Notes: generated by a model from the letters alone, not told the origin. DNA of 64,000 nt from Acidimicrobiaceae bacterium (GCA_003155915.1 PMFA01000024.1:70194-134193), one strand, 5' to 3'. Shown: positions 1 through 8,863, counted from the stretch's first letter. Numbers and translations are program-made.

Positions 1-11
1 CGGCGCAGCAC

Positions 12-1193
12 CTAGCGCTCGCCCTCGACGTCGAGTCCCGCGAGCAGCTGGCCGACCCGCTCGAGATATTGCGCGGCCCCCACGGGTTCACAGATCCGGT
101 GGTCGAAGGAGAGACCTAGTATCACTCGGCGTCCGACGGCCACGGTGGCGACACCGTCGAGGGTGACGACGACCGGTACCTCGTGTACGGCGCCGACCGA
201 GAGCACGGCGACCTCCGGTTGAATGATGATCGGCTCGGACCAGAGGGTGCTGGCGCTCGGAGCGCCGAGCACCGTAAAGGTCCCGCCCATGAGGTCATCG
301 GTCGTCAGGTGGCGAGAGGCGACACGTTCGTCGAGTTCACTGACGCGGCGCGCGAGGGCTCGAAGCGTCAACCCCGCGGCCGCGTGGACGACCGGTACCA
401 GCATCCCGTCGTCGGCAACCGATCGAACGAGACCGAGATTGACCGTGCGGTGCACGACGAGTTGTTCACCCGCGAACGTGGCGTTCAGGAATTCGAACTC
501 CGCGAGTGCGCGAACCGCGGCCAGACTCACGAGCATCTCGTCGCTGATGGCGACACCATCGCGAGTCGAACGACCGAGCGCGTCGAGCTTGGCGAAGACC
601 GCACCGTCGGCCTCGATGGCAACGAAGCCGTGCGGAGTGACCTGGGCTGAGACGGCCATGTGTTGTCCCATACGGCGACGACCGTTGGAGAGTGCGACGA
701 CCATCTCTTCGGTCGGACCGTCAAGGACGGCGCGCTCGGCGTCGCGTCGGGTAATCGAGCCTCCCGGACCGCTGCCCGAAATGGTTGAAGGTTCAACTCC
801 TCCGTCGGCCAGAATTCGACGAACGACCGGCGACACCACGACGCCATTGACTGCATCGGCGAGGGGCGCGACGATTGACGGTGGACTTGGCGTCGCGACG
901 GGGGCGACCGATTCCTGACGAGGCTCGTCGCTATCGGACGCGCTCGGTGGCGCCGCGCCTGACTCTTCGATGACCGCGACTCTCGAACCGGTCTCAACGG
1001 TGTCGCCCTCTTCAGCGAGGATCTGCGTCAAGACGCCGGCTGCCGGTGATGGCATCTCGGAGTCGACCTTGTCGGTCGACACCTCAAAGAGCGGTTCGTC
1101 GCGGGCGACCGTGTCGCCCACCTTTTTGAACCACTGAGTGATGATTCCTTCGGTGACCGACTCGCCGAGCGACGGGAGCGTAACGTCAGCCAA
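12..1193 (-). CDS. 2-oxo acid dehydrogenase E2 component (dihydrolipoamide acyltransferase)
   Basis: Acyltransferase core of a 2-oxo acid dehydrogenase complex, moving an acyl group from a lipoyl arm to CoA in the cytoplasm. One N-terminal lipoyl domain carries the lipoylation lysine in STDKVDSEMPSP (about residue 40). It is followed by a Pro/Ala-rich linker, a peripheral-subunit-binding domain (VVSPVVRRILADGG) and a C-terminal catalytic domain. The usual HxxxDG active-site motif reads HRICEP: the His is kept, but Asp and Gly are replaced. The start is TTG; I chose 1193 (ADVTLPSLGES follows, 8-bp overlap with lpdA) over the TTG at 1220. It is coupled to the E3 gene upstream. The substrate (2-oxoglutarate, pyruvate or branched-chain) cannot be decided without the E1 gene. 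Confidence 0.88.
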   Translation of the reverse strand: MADVTLPSLGESVTEGIITQWFKKVGDTVARDEPLFEVSTDKVDSEMPSPAAGVLTQILAEEGDTVETGSRVAVIEESGAAPPSASDSDEPRQESVAPVATPSPPSIVAPLADAVNGVVVSPVVRRILADGGVEPSTISGSGPGGSITRRDAERAVLDGPTEEMVVALSNGRRRMGQHMAVSAQVTPHGFVAIEADGAVFAKLDALGRSTRDGVAISDEMLVSLAAVRALAEFEFLNATFAGEQLVVHRTVNLGLVRSVADDGMLVPVVHAAAGLTLRALARRVSELDERVASRHLTTDDLMGGTFTVLGAPSASTLWSEPIIIQPEVAVLSVGAVHEVPVVVTLDGVATVAVGRRVILGLSFDHRICEPVGAAQYLERVGQLLAGLDVEGER

Positions 1194-2601
1194 CGTGGAG
1201 TCCCCGACCGGCGAGGGCAATCAGCGTCTCGCCGAAAGTCTCGGAAAGAGACGGGTGCGGTTGGATAAGCGCGGCCGCCTCCTCGGCGGTGGCCTCCCAA
1301 TTGACGGCGAAATACCCGGCGCCGAGTTGTTCGGTCACCCACGGTCCGGCCATGTGCACGCCCAGGATCTGGCCAGCCGTTCCGTCGGCCCGCTTCTCGG
1401 CGATGATCTTGACGACGCCCTCGGTGTCGCCGATGATCTGCGCTCGGCTGTTGCCGCCGAAGGGATCCTTCTTCACGACGACGTCGTAGCCCTTCTCCTT
1501 GGCACTGGCCTCGGTCAGGCCACAGAAGGCGACTTCGGGGTTCGAGTAGATGGCCCACGGCACTCGGTCGTAGTCGACCGGCACGCTCGGCTCGCCGAGG
1601 ATGCTCTTGATCGCCACGATCGCCTCGGCGAAACCAACGTGCGCGAGTTGGGGCGTGTTGGCGACCACGTCACCAACGGCGTAGACGTGAGGATTGGCGG
1701 TGCGCTGTTGTCCGTCAGCGACGACGAAGCCGCGGTCGTTGATCTCGACGCCGGTGCCCTCGGCCACGAGGCCCTCGGTTCGCGGACGGCGACCGACCGA
1801 CATGACGACCATGTCGACGCTGACGTCATCGCCACCTTCGATGGCGATCGTCGTCGATCCCTTCTTGGGTTTGTGACCGGTGATCGTGACGCCGGTACGA
1901 ATATCGATGCCGCGCTTCTTGAACGAACGCCCGACGACGTTCGCTACTTCGGTGTCGCAACCCGTGAGAATCGCCGGCAGTGCCTCGAGGATCGTGACGG
2001 TGGTTCCCATGTCGGCGAGCAGCGACGCGAACTCACACCCAATGGCACCGCCGCCGATAACCGCCGCCGTCGCCGGCAGGGCTGAGAGGTCGAGGAACTC
2101 ATCAGACGTGACGACGATCGTTCCGTCGACGTCGAAACCCGGCAGCGTGCGCGGCACCGAACCGGCCGCCAGAACGACGTTGGCGCCTTTAGCGATCACG
2201 CCCGCGTCAGCGCCGTCGACCACCGTGACGGTGCCGTCGGCTTCGAGCCGTCCCGTGCCCTCAAAGACGGTGACCTTGCGACCCTTCAAGAGGCCCGAAA
2301 GCCCCTTGAAGAGGCGATCGACGATTTCGTTCTTGCGATTCTGACTCACCGCGAAGTCGACGACGGTACCCTTGGTTGTGATGCCGAACTCGGCCGAGTG
2401 TTCGACGGTGCGACGAACGTGCGCGGTCTCGAGGAACTCCTTGGCGGGAACGCAGCCACGGTGTAGGCAGGTTCCCCCGACCTTGTCGCGCTCGACGATG
2501 GCGATGTTGAGCCCCGCCGAGGCTCCGTAGAGAGCGGCGGCGTAGCCTCCCGGGCCACCTCCGATGACGACAACGTCGAACTGCTGGGCCTCGTTAGTCA
2601 C
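1186..2601 (-). CDS. lpdA: dihydrolipoyl dehydrogenase (E3)
   Basis: FAD-dependent E3 that reoxidises dihydrolipoamide and passes electrons to NAD+. The N-terminal FAD fold is VVIGGGPGGYAAALYG, the redox-active disulfide is GGTCLHRGCVPAK, and a second NAD-binding GGGAIGCEFASLL lies near residue 180. The C-terminal interface domain carries the catalytic His-Pro in IQPHPSLSETFGE. Length (471 aa) is normal for the family. The start is GTG with GAAGGA about 7 bases upstream. The end overlaps the E2 start by 8 bp, so the two subunits are probably translationally coupled. Confidence 0.96.
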   Translation of the reverse strand: MTNEAQQFDVVVIGGGPGGYAAALYGASAGLNIAIVERDKVGGTCLHRGCVPAKEFLETAHVRRTVEHSAEFGITTKGTVVDFAVSQNRKNEIVDRLFKGLSGLLKGRKVTVFEGTGRLEADGTVTVVDGADAGVIAKGANVVLAAGSVPRTLPGFDVDGTIVVTSDEFLDLSALPATAAVIGGGAIGCEFASLLADMGTTVTILEALPAILTGCDTEVANVVGRSFKKRGIDIRTGVTITGHKPKKGSTTIAIEGGDDVSVDMVVMSVGRRPRTEGLVAEGTGVEINDRGFVVADGQQRTANPHVYAVGDVVANTPQLAHVGFAEAIVAIKSILGEPSVPVDYDRVPWAIYSNPEVAFCGLTEASAKEKGYDVVVKKDPFGGNSRAQIIGDTEGVVKIIAEKRADGTAGQILGVHMAGPWVTEQLGAGYFAVNWEATAEEAAALIQPHPSLSETFGETLIALAGRGLHVG

Positions 2602-2686
2602 GGCATATCCTTCAATCTCGTAGTGGTTGACCCCCGGGGGAATCCTAATGTTTTCGGTCCTTCGTCAATTCGTGTCGGGTGCTCGG

Positions 2687-3124
2687 CTACGAGTGACGAC
2701 CTCGTTGGGTATCGGCAGCCTCGGTCGCGAGGACGTCCACGAACTCGTTCATCGCGTCGCCCGAATGTCCCTTCACCCACGAGAAGCGCACGTCACGTTT
2801 CTCATTGAGAACCAGCGCGAAGAGCTCCTCCCACAAGTCACGATTGGCGACCGGCTGGCCCTGGGAGTTCTTCCAGCCCCGACGAAGCCATCCGACGTGC
2901 CACTTGTCGTTGAAGCACTTCACGACGTACGAGGAGTCGCTCACGATCTCGAGCGGACTCTCTTCGTTCTCGCGCAGGGCCTCAATGACCGCCATCACCT
3001 CCATGCGCTGATTCGTGGTGTGCGCGGCGGCGCCGCTGGCGTAGCTGTCGCGGCCGCTCGCCCACGCCCAGCCACCCGGTCCGGGATTGCCGCGGCAGGC
3101 GCCGTCGGTATGAATCTGCCTCAT
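2687..3124 (-). CDS. rnhA: ribonuclease HI
   Basis: Endonuclease that cuts the RNA strand of RNA-DNA hybrids, removing primers and R-loops. The fold and catalytic acids are visible: IHTDGACRGNPGPGG (Asp7), NQRMEVMA (Glu about 42), VSDSSYVV (Asp about 63) and KGHSGDAMNEFVD. At about 145 aa it is a stand-alone single-domain RNase HI. I moved the start from 3142 to the ATG at 3124, which gives an exact ATGA overlap with the upstream Rrf2 gene and the normal MRQIHTDG start. Cotranscription with the regulator is likely. Confidence 0.93.
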   Translation of the reverse strand: MRQIHTDGACRGNPGPGGWAWASGRDSYASGAAAHTTNQRMEVMAVIEALRENEESPLEIVSDSSYVVKCFNDKWHVGWLRRGWKNSQGQPVANRDLWEELFALVLNEKRDVRFSWVKGHSGDAMNEFVDVLATEAADTQRGRHS

Positions 3125-3579
3125 GGGGTACGGGTGACCCACGAATCTGATTCGGTCGTGAAGCGCGTCACCGCGTCGGGCAGTTCGCCTCGAAGGGTCT
3201 GGCCGAGCGTCACGTGCTCCAGCACCTCTCGAAGCGCGCCGCGCACCGCGATCCAGACTTCGCGCAAATACTGGGCGTCACCTTCGTATTCCAGAGTTTC
3301 GGGGCGCATGCCGCGCACGCCGGCCATTGGACCGCTCACGACCCGCACGACGTCGGCGATCGAGATCTGGTCGGCGTCTCGGGCCAACTTGAAGCCGCCC
3401 TCGGGTCCGCGCTGGCTCGAGACGAGACCCCCGCGGCGTAGGTCCGAGAGGATCGCTCCGAGAAACTTGGCCGGGAGGTCTTGTTCCTGGGCCAGATGCT
3501 CCGCGCTCACCGACACGTCACTCGCCGCCAGGGTGAGCAGCGCTCGGATGGCGTAGTCGGTCTTGGCGGGAATCTGCAT
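3121..3579 (-). CDS. Rrf2 family transcriptional regulator without cluster cysteines
   Basis: Small winged-helix DNA-binding regulator of the Rrf2/IscR/CymR family, about 152 aa from the ATG at 3579 (MQIPAKTDYAIRALL is the canonical family start; the longer ORF is an open upstream frame). The HTH (SAEHLAQEQDLPAKFLGAIL) and wing (GGLVSSQRGPEGGFKLAR) are clear. No cysteine is present, so unlike IscR, NsrR or RsrR it cannot bind an Fe-S cluster through Cys and may sense a metabolite or partner protein, as CymR does. It lies divergent from thiE with 54 bp between and is coupled to rnhA. Targets are unknown. Confidence 0.85.
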   Translation of the reverse strand: MQIPAKTDYAIRALLTLAASDVSVSAEHLAQEQDLPAKFLGAILSDLRRGGLVSSQRGPEGGFKLARDADQISIADVVRVVSGPMAGVRGMRPETLEYEGDAQYLREVWIAVRGALREVLEHVTLGQTLRGELPDAVTRFTTESDSWVTRTP

Positions 3580-3633
3580 CCCCCTATTCTGCCGTACCGC
3601 GGGCATTGCCGAGCGACTCCTAGGGTGGACTTC

Positions 3634-4278
3634 GTGTTCAGCCTCGATGATCGACATCTCTATCTCTGCGTACCGCACCGCGAGGACCTCGCCACCTTCC
3701 TGCCCGCGGTCCTTCGCGGCGGCGTCGACGTCGTCCAACTCAGAGAAAAGGACCTCGACGATGGGACCCGGATCGCCGACGCCCGCCTGATGGTGCCGAT
3801 CTGCCATGAGTTCGGCGTGCCCTTCATCATGAACGACTCACCGGAGCTGGCCGCCACCGTCGGCGCCGACGGCGTGCACGTCGGCCAAGAGGACGTCCGC
3901 GTGTCGCGCTGTCGCGAACTCCTGGGCTATGAGGCGATCGTGGGGCTGTCGACACATTCGAGCGATGAGTTCGACGACGCGCTCGATCAGTTGGCGACCT
4001 ATTTCAGTGCGGGACCGATCATCGCCACGCCGACCAAACCAGGCCGGGCCGGGACCGGGATCACGTACGCCGTCTCGAGCCAAGCCCGCAGTGACCGACC
4101 GGTCTTCGTGACCGGAGGCGTGAACGAAGAGAACGTCAGCGAACTCGTCGTCGCGGGGCTTCGCCACTTCGTCGTCGTGCGTGCCCTCACCGAAGCCAAA
4201 GAGCCCGAAGCCGCGGCGCGACGGATCCGCGGCGCCCTGGACGCGGCGCTGTCAGCGGTGCCGGTCGAGCCAACCTAA
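3634..4278 (+). CDS. thiE: thiamine-phosphate synthase
   Basis: Joins the thiazole phosphate and hydroxymethylpyrimidine pyrophosphate to make thiamine phosphate. It is a TIM-barrel protein with family signatures in order: VVQLREKDLDD, FIMNDSPELAATVGADGVHVGQED, IVGLSTHS, SAGPIIATPTKPGRAG and FVTGGVNEENV. From the GTG at 3634 (AGGG about 8 bases upstream) it is 214 aa, the normal size. A GTG at 3625 is the alternative. The first 150 bp of the ORF-track entry lie upstream of a recognisable start. Its 3' end overlaps the convergent hydrolase gene by 27 bp. No TPP riboswitch is evident in the short leader. Confidence 0.9.
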   Translation: MFSLDDRHLYLCVPHREDLATFLPAVLRGGVDVVQLREKDLDDGTRIADARLMVPICHEFGVPFIMNDSPELAATVGADGVHVGQEDVRVSRCRELLGYEAIVGLSTHSSDEFDDALDQLATYFSAGPIIATPTKPGRAGTGITYAVSSQARSDRPVFVTGGVNEENVSELVVAGLRHFVVVRALTEAKEPEAAARRIRGALDAALSAVPVEPT

Positions 4279-4998
4279 CAACGTCGCCACCATTCGCGGG
4301 TCGGCGCGCAGTTGATGACCGGCGCCTTGGATCAGTCGAAGTTCGGCGCGGCCCTCGGCCGCCGCGACGAGGTCGCGGGCATCGGAGTGGGGAATCTCGA
4401 TGTCCTCGGTCCCGTGACCGACCATGAGTCGACGCGGAGGGATCTTCGCGATGGACACCAGTGGATCGATCGCGAAGACGTCGTCGCGCAACTCCTCGGC
4501 GGGCAACAGGTCTCGTTCGTTACCGACCACGCCGGCGATTTGGACTGCCCGACGGAAATCCTCGGCACTGCCGCACCACGGCTCCAGGTGCGCCGGCGTC
4601 GCGAACGTGGCGACGCCGCGAATTCGCTCGTCCTCGGCCGCCGTCGCCAGGGCCAGCGCACCACCAAAACCGAAGCCGGCCATCGAAATCTTTCGCTCCC
4701 CCTCGTCGACTCGATCGAGGATCGTCTTCAGGTCGGCTCGCCACTGCGTCGCGGAGAAGGTACCGGTGCTGCCACCGACCCCCGAGAGCGTGCCGGTCGC
4801 GACGATCCATCCCGACTCGGTCGCCATGTGCTCGGCCAGTTCCGGCAAGAGACCGGCCGCCTGACGACCCATCCCCATGGCGCGCGGCAGACCGTGCACG
4901 ATGATCAGCGCGTGACTCGCGAGCGGCCTCGCGCTCGACGTCGCGATTCGAAGGTCCAGGAGCGAGGTACCGCTCTGGAGTTGCTCGTGAGCGAGCAC
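4252..4998 (-). CDS. alpha/beta-hydrolase-fold protein lacking the nucleophile
   Basis: About 248 aa with an alpha/beta-hydrolase layout: strand plus oxyanion region ALIIVHGLPRAMG, nucleophile elbow KISMAGFGFGGALAL, an acid-loop candidate in GHGTEDIEIP and a His in GAGHQLRADP. At the elbow the Gly-x-Ser-x-Gly serine is glycine (GFGFGG; codon GGT), so ordinary serine-hydrolase chemistry is not expected. It sits 4 bp downstream of an acyl-CoA dehydrogenase on the same strand, so a role in acyl-CoA metabolism is possible, but the function is unknown. The start is the first codon of the ORF. Confidence 0.75.
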   Translation of the reverse strand: MLAHEQLQSGTSLLDLRIATSSARPLASHALIIVHGLPRAMGMGRQAAGLLPELAEHMATESGWIVATGTLSGVGGSTGTFSATQWRADLKTILDRVDEGERKISMAGFGFGGALALATAAEDERIRGVATFATPAHLEPWCGSAEDFRRAVQIAGVVGNERDLLPAEELRDDVFAIDPLVSIAKIPPRRLMVGHGTEDIEIPHSDARDLVAAAEGRAELRLIQGAGHQLRADPRMVATLLGWLDRHR

Positions 4999-5002
4999 CG
5001 AG

Positions 5003-6118
5003 CTAGATGCCTAGGCGCTGAGCCAGAAGTTCGCGGTGATAGGCGGGGTCGCCGAGGAACAGCTCCGAACTCTTCGCGCGTTTGAAGTAGAGGTGCGCGT
5101 GGTGCTCCCACGTGAAACCGATGCCGCCGTGGATCTGGATGTTCTCCGCCGCGCAGTGGAAGTACGCCTCGGAGCAGAACGACTTCGCGAGGCTCGCGGC
5201 GATCGGCAGCTCATCGTTTCTCTCTTGGGAGGCCCAGGCGGCGTAGTACGCCGCGGACTTGGCCGACTCCACGTCCAAGAGCATGTCCGCACACTTGTGC
5301 TTGATCGCCTGGAACGATCCAATCGGGCGGCCGAACTGCACGCGGTTCTTCGCGTACTCCACGGAGTTGTGGAGGACCCGTTGGGCGCCACCGACCTGTT
5401 CGGCGGCCAGCGCAGCGGCGGCCACCTGCAACGTCGTCTCGAGGCCAGCGAGGGCTTCGCCTTCCACGCCCACGAGACGCGCCGGGGCGTCGCTGAACAC
5501 GACGCGACTCTGCTTTCGGGTCTGGTCCATCGTGGCGAGCGATTCGCGCGCCACGCCCTTCGCGTCGCCCTCCACGGCGAAGAGCGAGAGGCCCTTGGCG
5601 CTCATGGCCGGCACGAAGATGACTGACGCCGTGTTGCCGTCGGTGACGTAACTGCGCACGCCGTTCACCACGAAGGCGTCGCCGGACGCGCTCGCAGTTG
5701 TGGAGGTCGTGGTGAGGTCCCAGAGACCGGCGTCGTCAGTGAGCGCCACCGTGGCGATGGTCTCGCCCGAGGCGATGCCCGGCAGATAGGCCGCCTTGTC
5801 CGCGTCATTACCCACGAAGAGCACGGCGTTCGCGGCGAGGGCGACGCTCGAGAAGTACGGCGAGCAGAAGAGTGCCGCGCCCATCTCCTCAAAGACCACG
5901 TAGAGCTCGACCGGACCGTAGCCCTGACCACCGAACTCCTCGGGAATCCCGAGTCCCTGCAACGCCAATTCCTTGGCCATCTGGTCCCAGACGGCCGAGT
6001 CGTAGCCCTCACTCGTGGCCATCAATCGACGTACTTCGGATTCGGGCGATTTCTCTTCCAGGAAACGTTTGACCATCTTTCGGAGCTCTTCTTGCTCCTC
6101 GCTGAATCCAAAGTTCAT
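5003..6118 (-). CDS. acyl-CoA dehydrogenase family protein
   Basis: FAD-dependent alpha,beta-dehydrogenation of an acyl-CoA. The N-terminal helical domain is FGFSEEQEELRKMVKRFLEE, the middle beta domain has ATVALTDDAGLWDL, and the C-terminal helices include NRVQFGRPIGSFQAIKHKCADM and IQIHGGIGFTWEHHAHLYFKRA. The glutamate in the classic YEGT loop is not at the usual place (KSSELFLGD), so substrate class cannot be read. The start moves to the ATG at 6118, with GGAAGGA 6 bases upstream; the ORF extension is non-coding. It forms a pair with the hydrolase-fold gene (4-bp gap). Confidence 0.9.
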   Translation of the reverse strand: MNFGFSEEQEELRKMVKRFLEEKSPESEVRRLMATSEGYDSAVWDQMAKELALQGLGIPEEFGGQGYGPVELYVVFEEMGAALFCSPYFSSVALAANAVLFVGNDADKAAYLPGIASGETIATVALTDDAGLWDLTTTSTTASASGDAFVVNGVRSYVTDGNTASVIFVPAMSAKGLSLFAVEGDAKGVARESLATMDQTRKQSRVVFSDAPARLVGVEGEALAGLETTLQVAAAALAAEQVGGAQRVLHNSVEYAKNRVQFGRPIGSFQAIKHKCADMLLDVESAKSAAYYAAWASQERNDELPIAASLAKSFCSEAYFHCAAENIQIHGGIGFTWEHHAHLYFKRAKSSELFLGDPAYHRELLAQRLGI

Positions 6119-6193
6119 CGCAGTCCTTCCGTGCGTACTGGACGGTAATCCCAGCCCCTTCGACATTAGTCAACCGTGACACGGGGCGGCTGA

Positions 6194-6826
6194 GTGGCAT
6201 TGTGGGACATGGACAACGTCGAACTGGTCGGGTCGGACGGCCGCGCCGAAGTGTACCGATTCGTCGTGGGACCAATCGAAAACAACGTGTACGTCGTGCG
6301 CTGCAAGCGAACCGGTGAGGCGACGCTCATCGACGCGGCCAATGAACACGACCGGCTGCTGCGCGTGGCGCGTCGACTGGGCGTGACCTCGGTACTCGAG
6401 ACCCACGGCCACTGGGACCACATCGGAGCGGTCGAACAGGTCCGCGAGGCGGGGATCGACGTGTGGGTGCGAAACGAAGACGCCGGCATGCTGCCGAGTT
6501 ACGACCACCTGCTCGATGACGACGCGGTCCATCAGGTGGGTGACCTACGCCTGCGCACGCTGCACACACCCGGTCACACGCCCGGCAGTATCTGTTTCGC
6601 GCTCGAAGAGAGCTCCATGCTCTTCACCGGCGACACGCTCTTTCCCGGCGGTCCCGGCAACACCAATCACGACGCCCAGGACTTCGCGACCATCATCACC
6701 TCGATCGACGAACGCATCTTCGGCGTCTTTGGCGACGACGTGACGATTTGGCCCGGCCACGGCGGCGAGTCCACCATCGGCACCGAGCGTCCCCACCTCG
6801 ATGAGTGGGTCGAACGGGGCTGGTAA
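6194..6826 (+). CDS. metallo-beta-lactamase-fold hydrolase (glyoxalase II-like)
   Basis: Probable zinc-dependent hydrolase of about 210 aa. Metal ligands are visible as THGHWDHIG (HxHxDH), HTPGHTPGSICF, FTGDTLFPGGPGNTN (bridging Asp) and the terminal WPGHGGESTIG. The architecture is that of small glyoxalase II or persulfide-dioxygenase-like enzymes, which usually act on thioesters, but the substrate cannot be named. The start is uncertain: GTG at 6194 (GGGGCGG upstream) or ATG at 6209. It is divergent from the acyl-CoA dehydrogenase and 42 bp ahead of sufC1. Confidence 0.85.
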   Translation: MALWDMDNVELVGSDGRAEVYRFVVGPIENNVYVVRCKRTGEATLIDAANEHDRLLRVARRLGVTSVLETHGHWDHIGAVEQVREAGIDVWVRNEDAGMLPSYDHLLDDDAVHQVGDLRLRTLHTPGHTPGSICFALEESSMLFTGDTLFPGGPGNTNHDAQDFATIITSIDERIFGVFGDDVTIWPGHGGESTIGTERPHLDEWVERGW

Positions 6827-6868
6827 CAACTGGTGTTTCGACCGAATCGGGCCGTTAGGCTCGTCACC

Positions 6869-7627
6869 GTGTCGACGCCCCTTTTAGAACTTCGCAACCT
6901 CCACGCCGAGGCCGAGGGCACGGTCATCCTCCGCGGCGTCGACCTGACGGTACGCGAGGGCGAAGTGCACGCCCTGATGGGTCCCAACGGTGCCGGCAAG
7001 TCCACGCTGGCCAACATCGTCATGGGCCACCCGGGCTACACGGTCACCGGTGGCGAGATCTTGCTCAACGGCGCGAACATCGCCAAATGGACGCCCGACG
7101 AACGCGCCCGCGCCGGGATCTTCCTCGCCTTTCAGTATCCCGAGGCCATCGCCGGTGTGTCGGTCGTGCAGTTCTTGCGTCAGGCGATCGCCGCTCGAAA
7201 GGGCCTCGACGAACTCAGCATCCTCGAAGTGCGCCTGGACCTCGCGGAGTGGATGGACCGGCTGGGGATGGACCCGGCCTTCGCTGAACGTCACCTCAAC
7301 GACGGGTTCTCCGGCGGCGAGCGCAAGCGCAACGAGGTGCTCCAGATGGCGCTGTTGGAACCGGTCGTCGCGTTCTTGGATGAGACCGACTCCGGCTTGG
7401 ACATCGACGCCCTTCGTGTGGTCGCCAAGGGCGTGCGCACGGTTCGAGGTGAACACCCGAGCATGGGTGTCATCGTCGTCACCCACTACGTGAAACTCCT
7501 CGAAGAGATCGAGCCCGACCAGGTGCACATCTTGGTGGACGGCCAGATCGTGCACTCGGGCGACGCCCAACTGGCCCAACTCATCGAACTCGAGGGCTAC
7601 GACGCCTGGCGTGCGGTGGCGTCGTGA
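6869..7627 (+). CDS. sufC: Fe-S assembly ATPase SufC (copy 1)
   Basis: ATPase of the SufBCD scaffold that builds iron-sulfur clusters in the cytoplasm. It has Walker A GPNGAGKST, Q-loop FQYPEAIAGVSV, signature SGGERKRNEVLQ, Walker B VAFLDETDSGLD and H-loop VVTHY, all typical of SufC. The start is the GTG at 6869 (STPLLELRNLHAE), giving 252 aa; the ORF extends upstream without a better start. It overlaps sufS by GTGA. A second SufC gene lies at 10773-11501, which is unusual. Confidence 0.95.
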   Translation: MSTPLLELRNLHAEAEGTVILRGVDLTVREGEVHALMGPNGAGKSTLANIVMGHPGYTVTGGEILLNGANIAKWTPDERARAGIFLAFQYPEAIAGVSVVQFLRQAIAARKGLDELSILEVRLDLAEWMDRLGMDPAFAERHLNDGFSGGERKRNEVLQMALLEPVVAFLDETDSGLDIDALRVVAKGVRTVRGEHPSMGVIVVTHYVKLLEEIEPDQVHILVDGQIVHSGDAQLAQLIELEGYDAWRAVAS

Positions 7628-8859
7628 CGAGCTTCAACGCCAAACGAGTCCGTTCCGACATCCCGCAGTTGAATCGCGTGGTCTTCGACCACCCCATCAC
7701 CTATCTGGACACCGCGTCGACGTCGTTGCAGCCCAACGCCGTCATTGACGCCATGAGCCGCTACTACCAACTCCGCCACGCCAACGTGCACCGCGCCGTG
7801 TATCAGACGGCCAGCGAGGCGACCGCCGCGTACGAAGGTTCTCGAGAAGCCGTGGCGCGCTTCATCAACGCCCCCGGCGGCGCCGGCGAGGTCGTGTTCA
7901 CCAAGAACGCGACCGAGTCCTTCAACCTGCTCGCCAAGTCCTGGGGGGCCAAGAATCTAGTGGCCGGCGACGTCGTCTTGGTCAGTGAGATGGAGCACCA
8001 CGCCAACATCGTGCCGTGGTTCCAGTTGCGCGAACAGACAGGCATCGAGGTTCGTTTCATCCCGACGACCGACGACTACCGACTTGATCTCTCGGGCCTT
8101 GACGAATTGATGCGCGGCGTGCGACTGCTCTCGATCACGGGCATGTCCAACGTGCTAGGAACCATCAACCCCATCAACGAACTGGCCGCCGTCGCGCACC
8201 GCTACGGCGCGTTGATCGCGGTCGACGGCGCGCAGTCAGTCGCGCATCAGCCGACCGACGTCGTCGCGCTCGACGTCGATTTTCTGATTTTCACCGGTCA
8301 CAAGATGCTCGGGCCGACGGGGATCGGCGTCTTTTGGACCCGCGAGGACATCCTGGATGCCATGCCGCCCTTCCTCGGTGGCGGCGGCATGATCGCCGAC
8401 GTGCGCACCGACGGCTACACGCCGGCCAACGGCCCGACGAGATTCGAGGCCGGTACCCCGCCCATCGCCGAGGCGGTCGGACTGCACGCGGCCGTGCTCT
8501 ACCTCGAGGGCCTCGGTATGACCAACGTCGTGCGACACGAACGCGCATTGGCGGGCGACGCCCTCACGAGACTCGCGCTCGATTTCGAAGGTCGTGTTCG
8601 CGTGATCGGACCGAGTGACATGACCGATCGCGGCGGTGTGATCAGCCTCGATGTCGAGGGTGTTCACCCCCACGACGTCGCCCAAGTGCTCGACCAGTTC
8701 GGCGTCTGCGTGCGACCGGGTCACCACTGCGCCAAGCCCCTCATGCGCCGCTTCGGACTCGCGGCCACTGTGCGCGCTTCGTACGGACCCTATTCCCTCA
8801 CCAAGGACACTGACGTGCTGATCGAAGCGCTCGGTCACGCGGTGAAGATGTTTGGGTAG
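7624..8859 (+). CDS. sufS: SufS-type cysteine desulfurase
   Basis: PLP enzyme that takes sulfur from cysteine as an enzyme persulfide and hands it to SufU. Fold type I signatures are TLDTASTSLQP, VFTKNATESFNLLA, EMEHHANIVPW, AVDGAQSVAH, the PLP-lysine motif IFTGHKMLGPTG and the persulfide cysteine in RPGHHCAKPLM. The 411-aa length is standard. The GTG start overlaps the sufC1 stop by 4 bp; sufU follows after 4 bp, so the three genes form one operon. Confidence 0.96.
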   Translation: MTSFNAKRVRSDIPQLNRVVFDHPITYLDTASTSLQPNAVIDAMSRYYQLRHANVHRAVYQTASEATAAYEGSREAVARFINAPGGAGEVVFTKNATESFNLLAKSWGAKNLVAGDVVLVSEMEHHANIVPWFQLREQTGIEVRFIPTTDDYRLDLSGLDELMRGVRLLSITGMSNVLGTINPINELAAVAHRYGALIAVDGAQSVAHQPTDVVALDVDFLIFTGHKMLGPTGIGVFWTREDILDAMPPFLGGGGMIADVRTDGYTPANGPTRFEAGTPPIAEAVGLHAAVLYLEGLGMTNVVRHERALAGDALTRLALDFEGRVRVIGPSDMTDRGGVISLDVEGVHPHDVAQVLDQFGVCVRPGHHCAKPLMRRFGLAATVRASYGPYSLTKDTDVLIEALGHAVKMFG

Positions 8860-8863
8860 CGGC

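Noticed and set aside
1138-2085. Plus-strand ORF of 315 aa
   Set aside because: Lies antisense to lpdA, whose Rossmann and disulfide motifs are unmistakable; the plus translation is Arg/Asp/Val-rich with no domain pattern, typical of shadow frames in GC-rich DNA.
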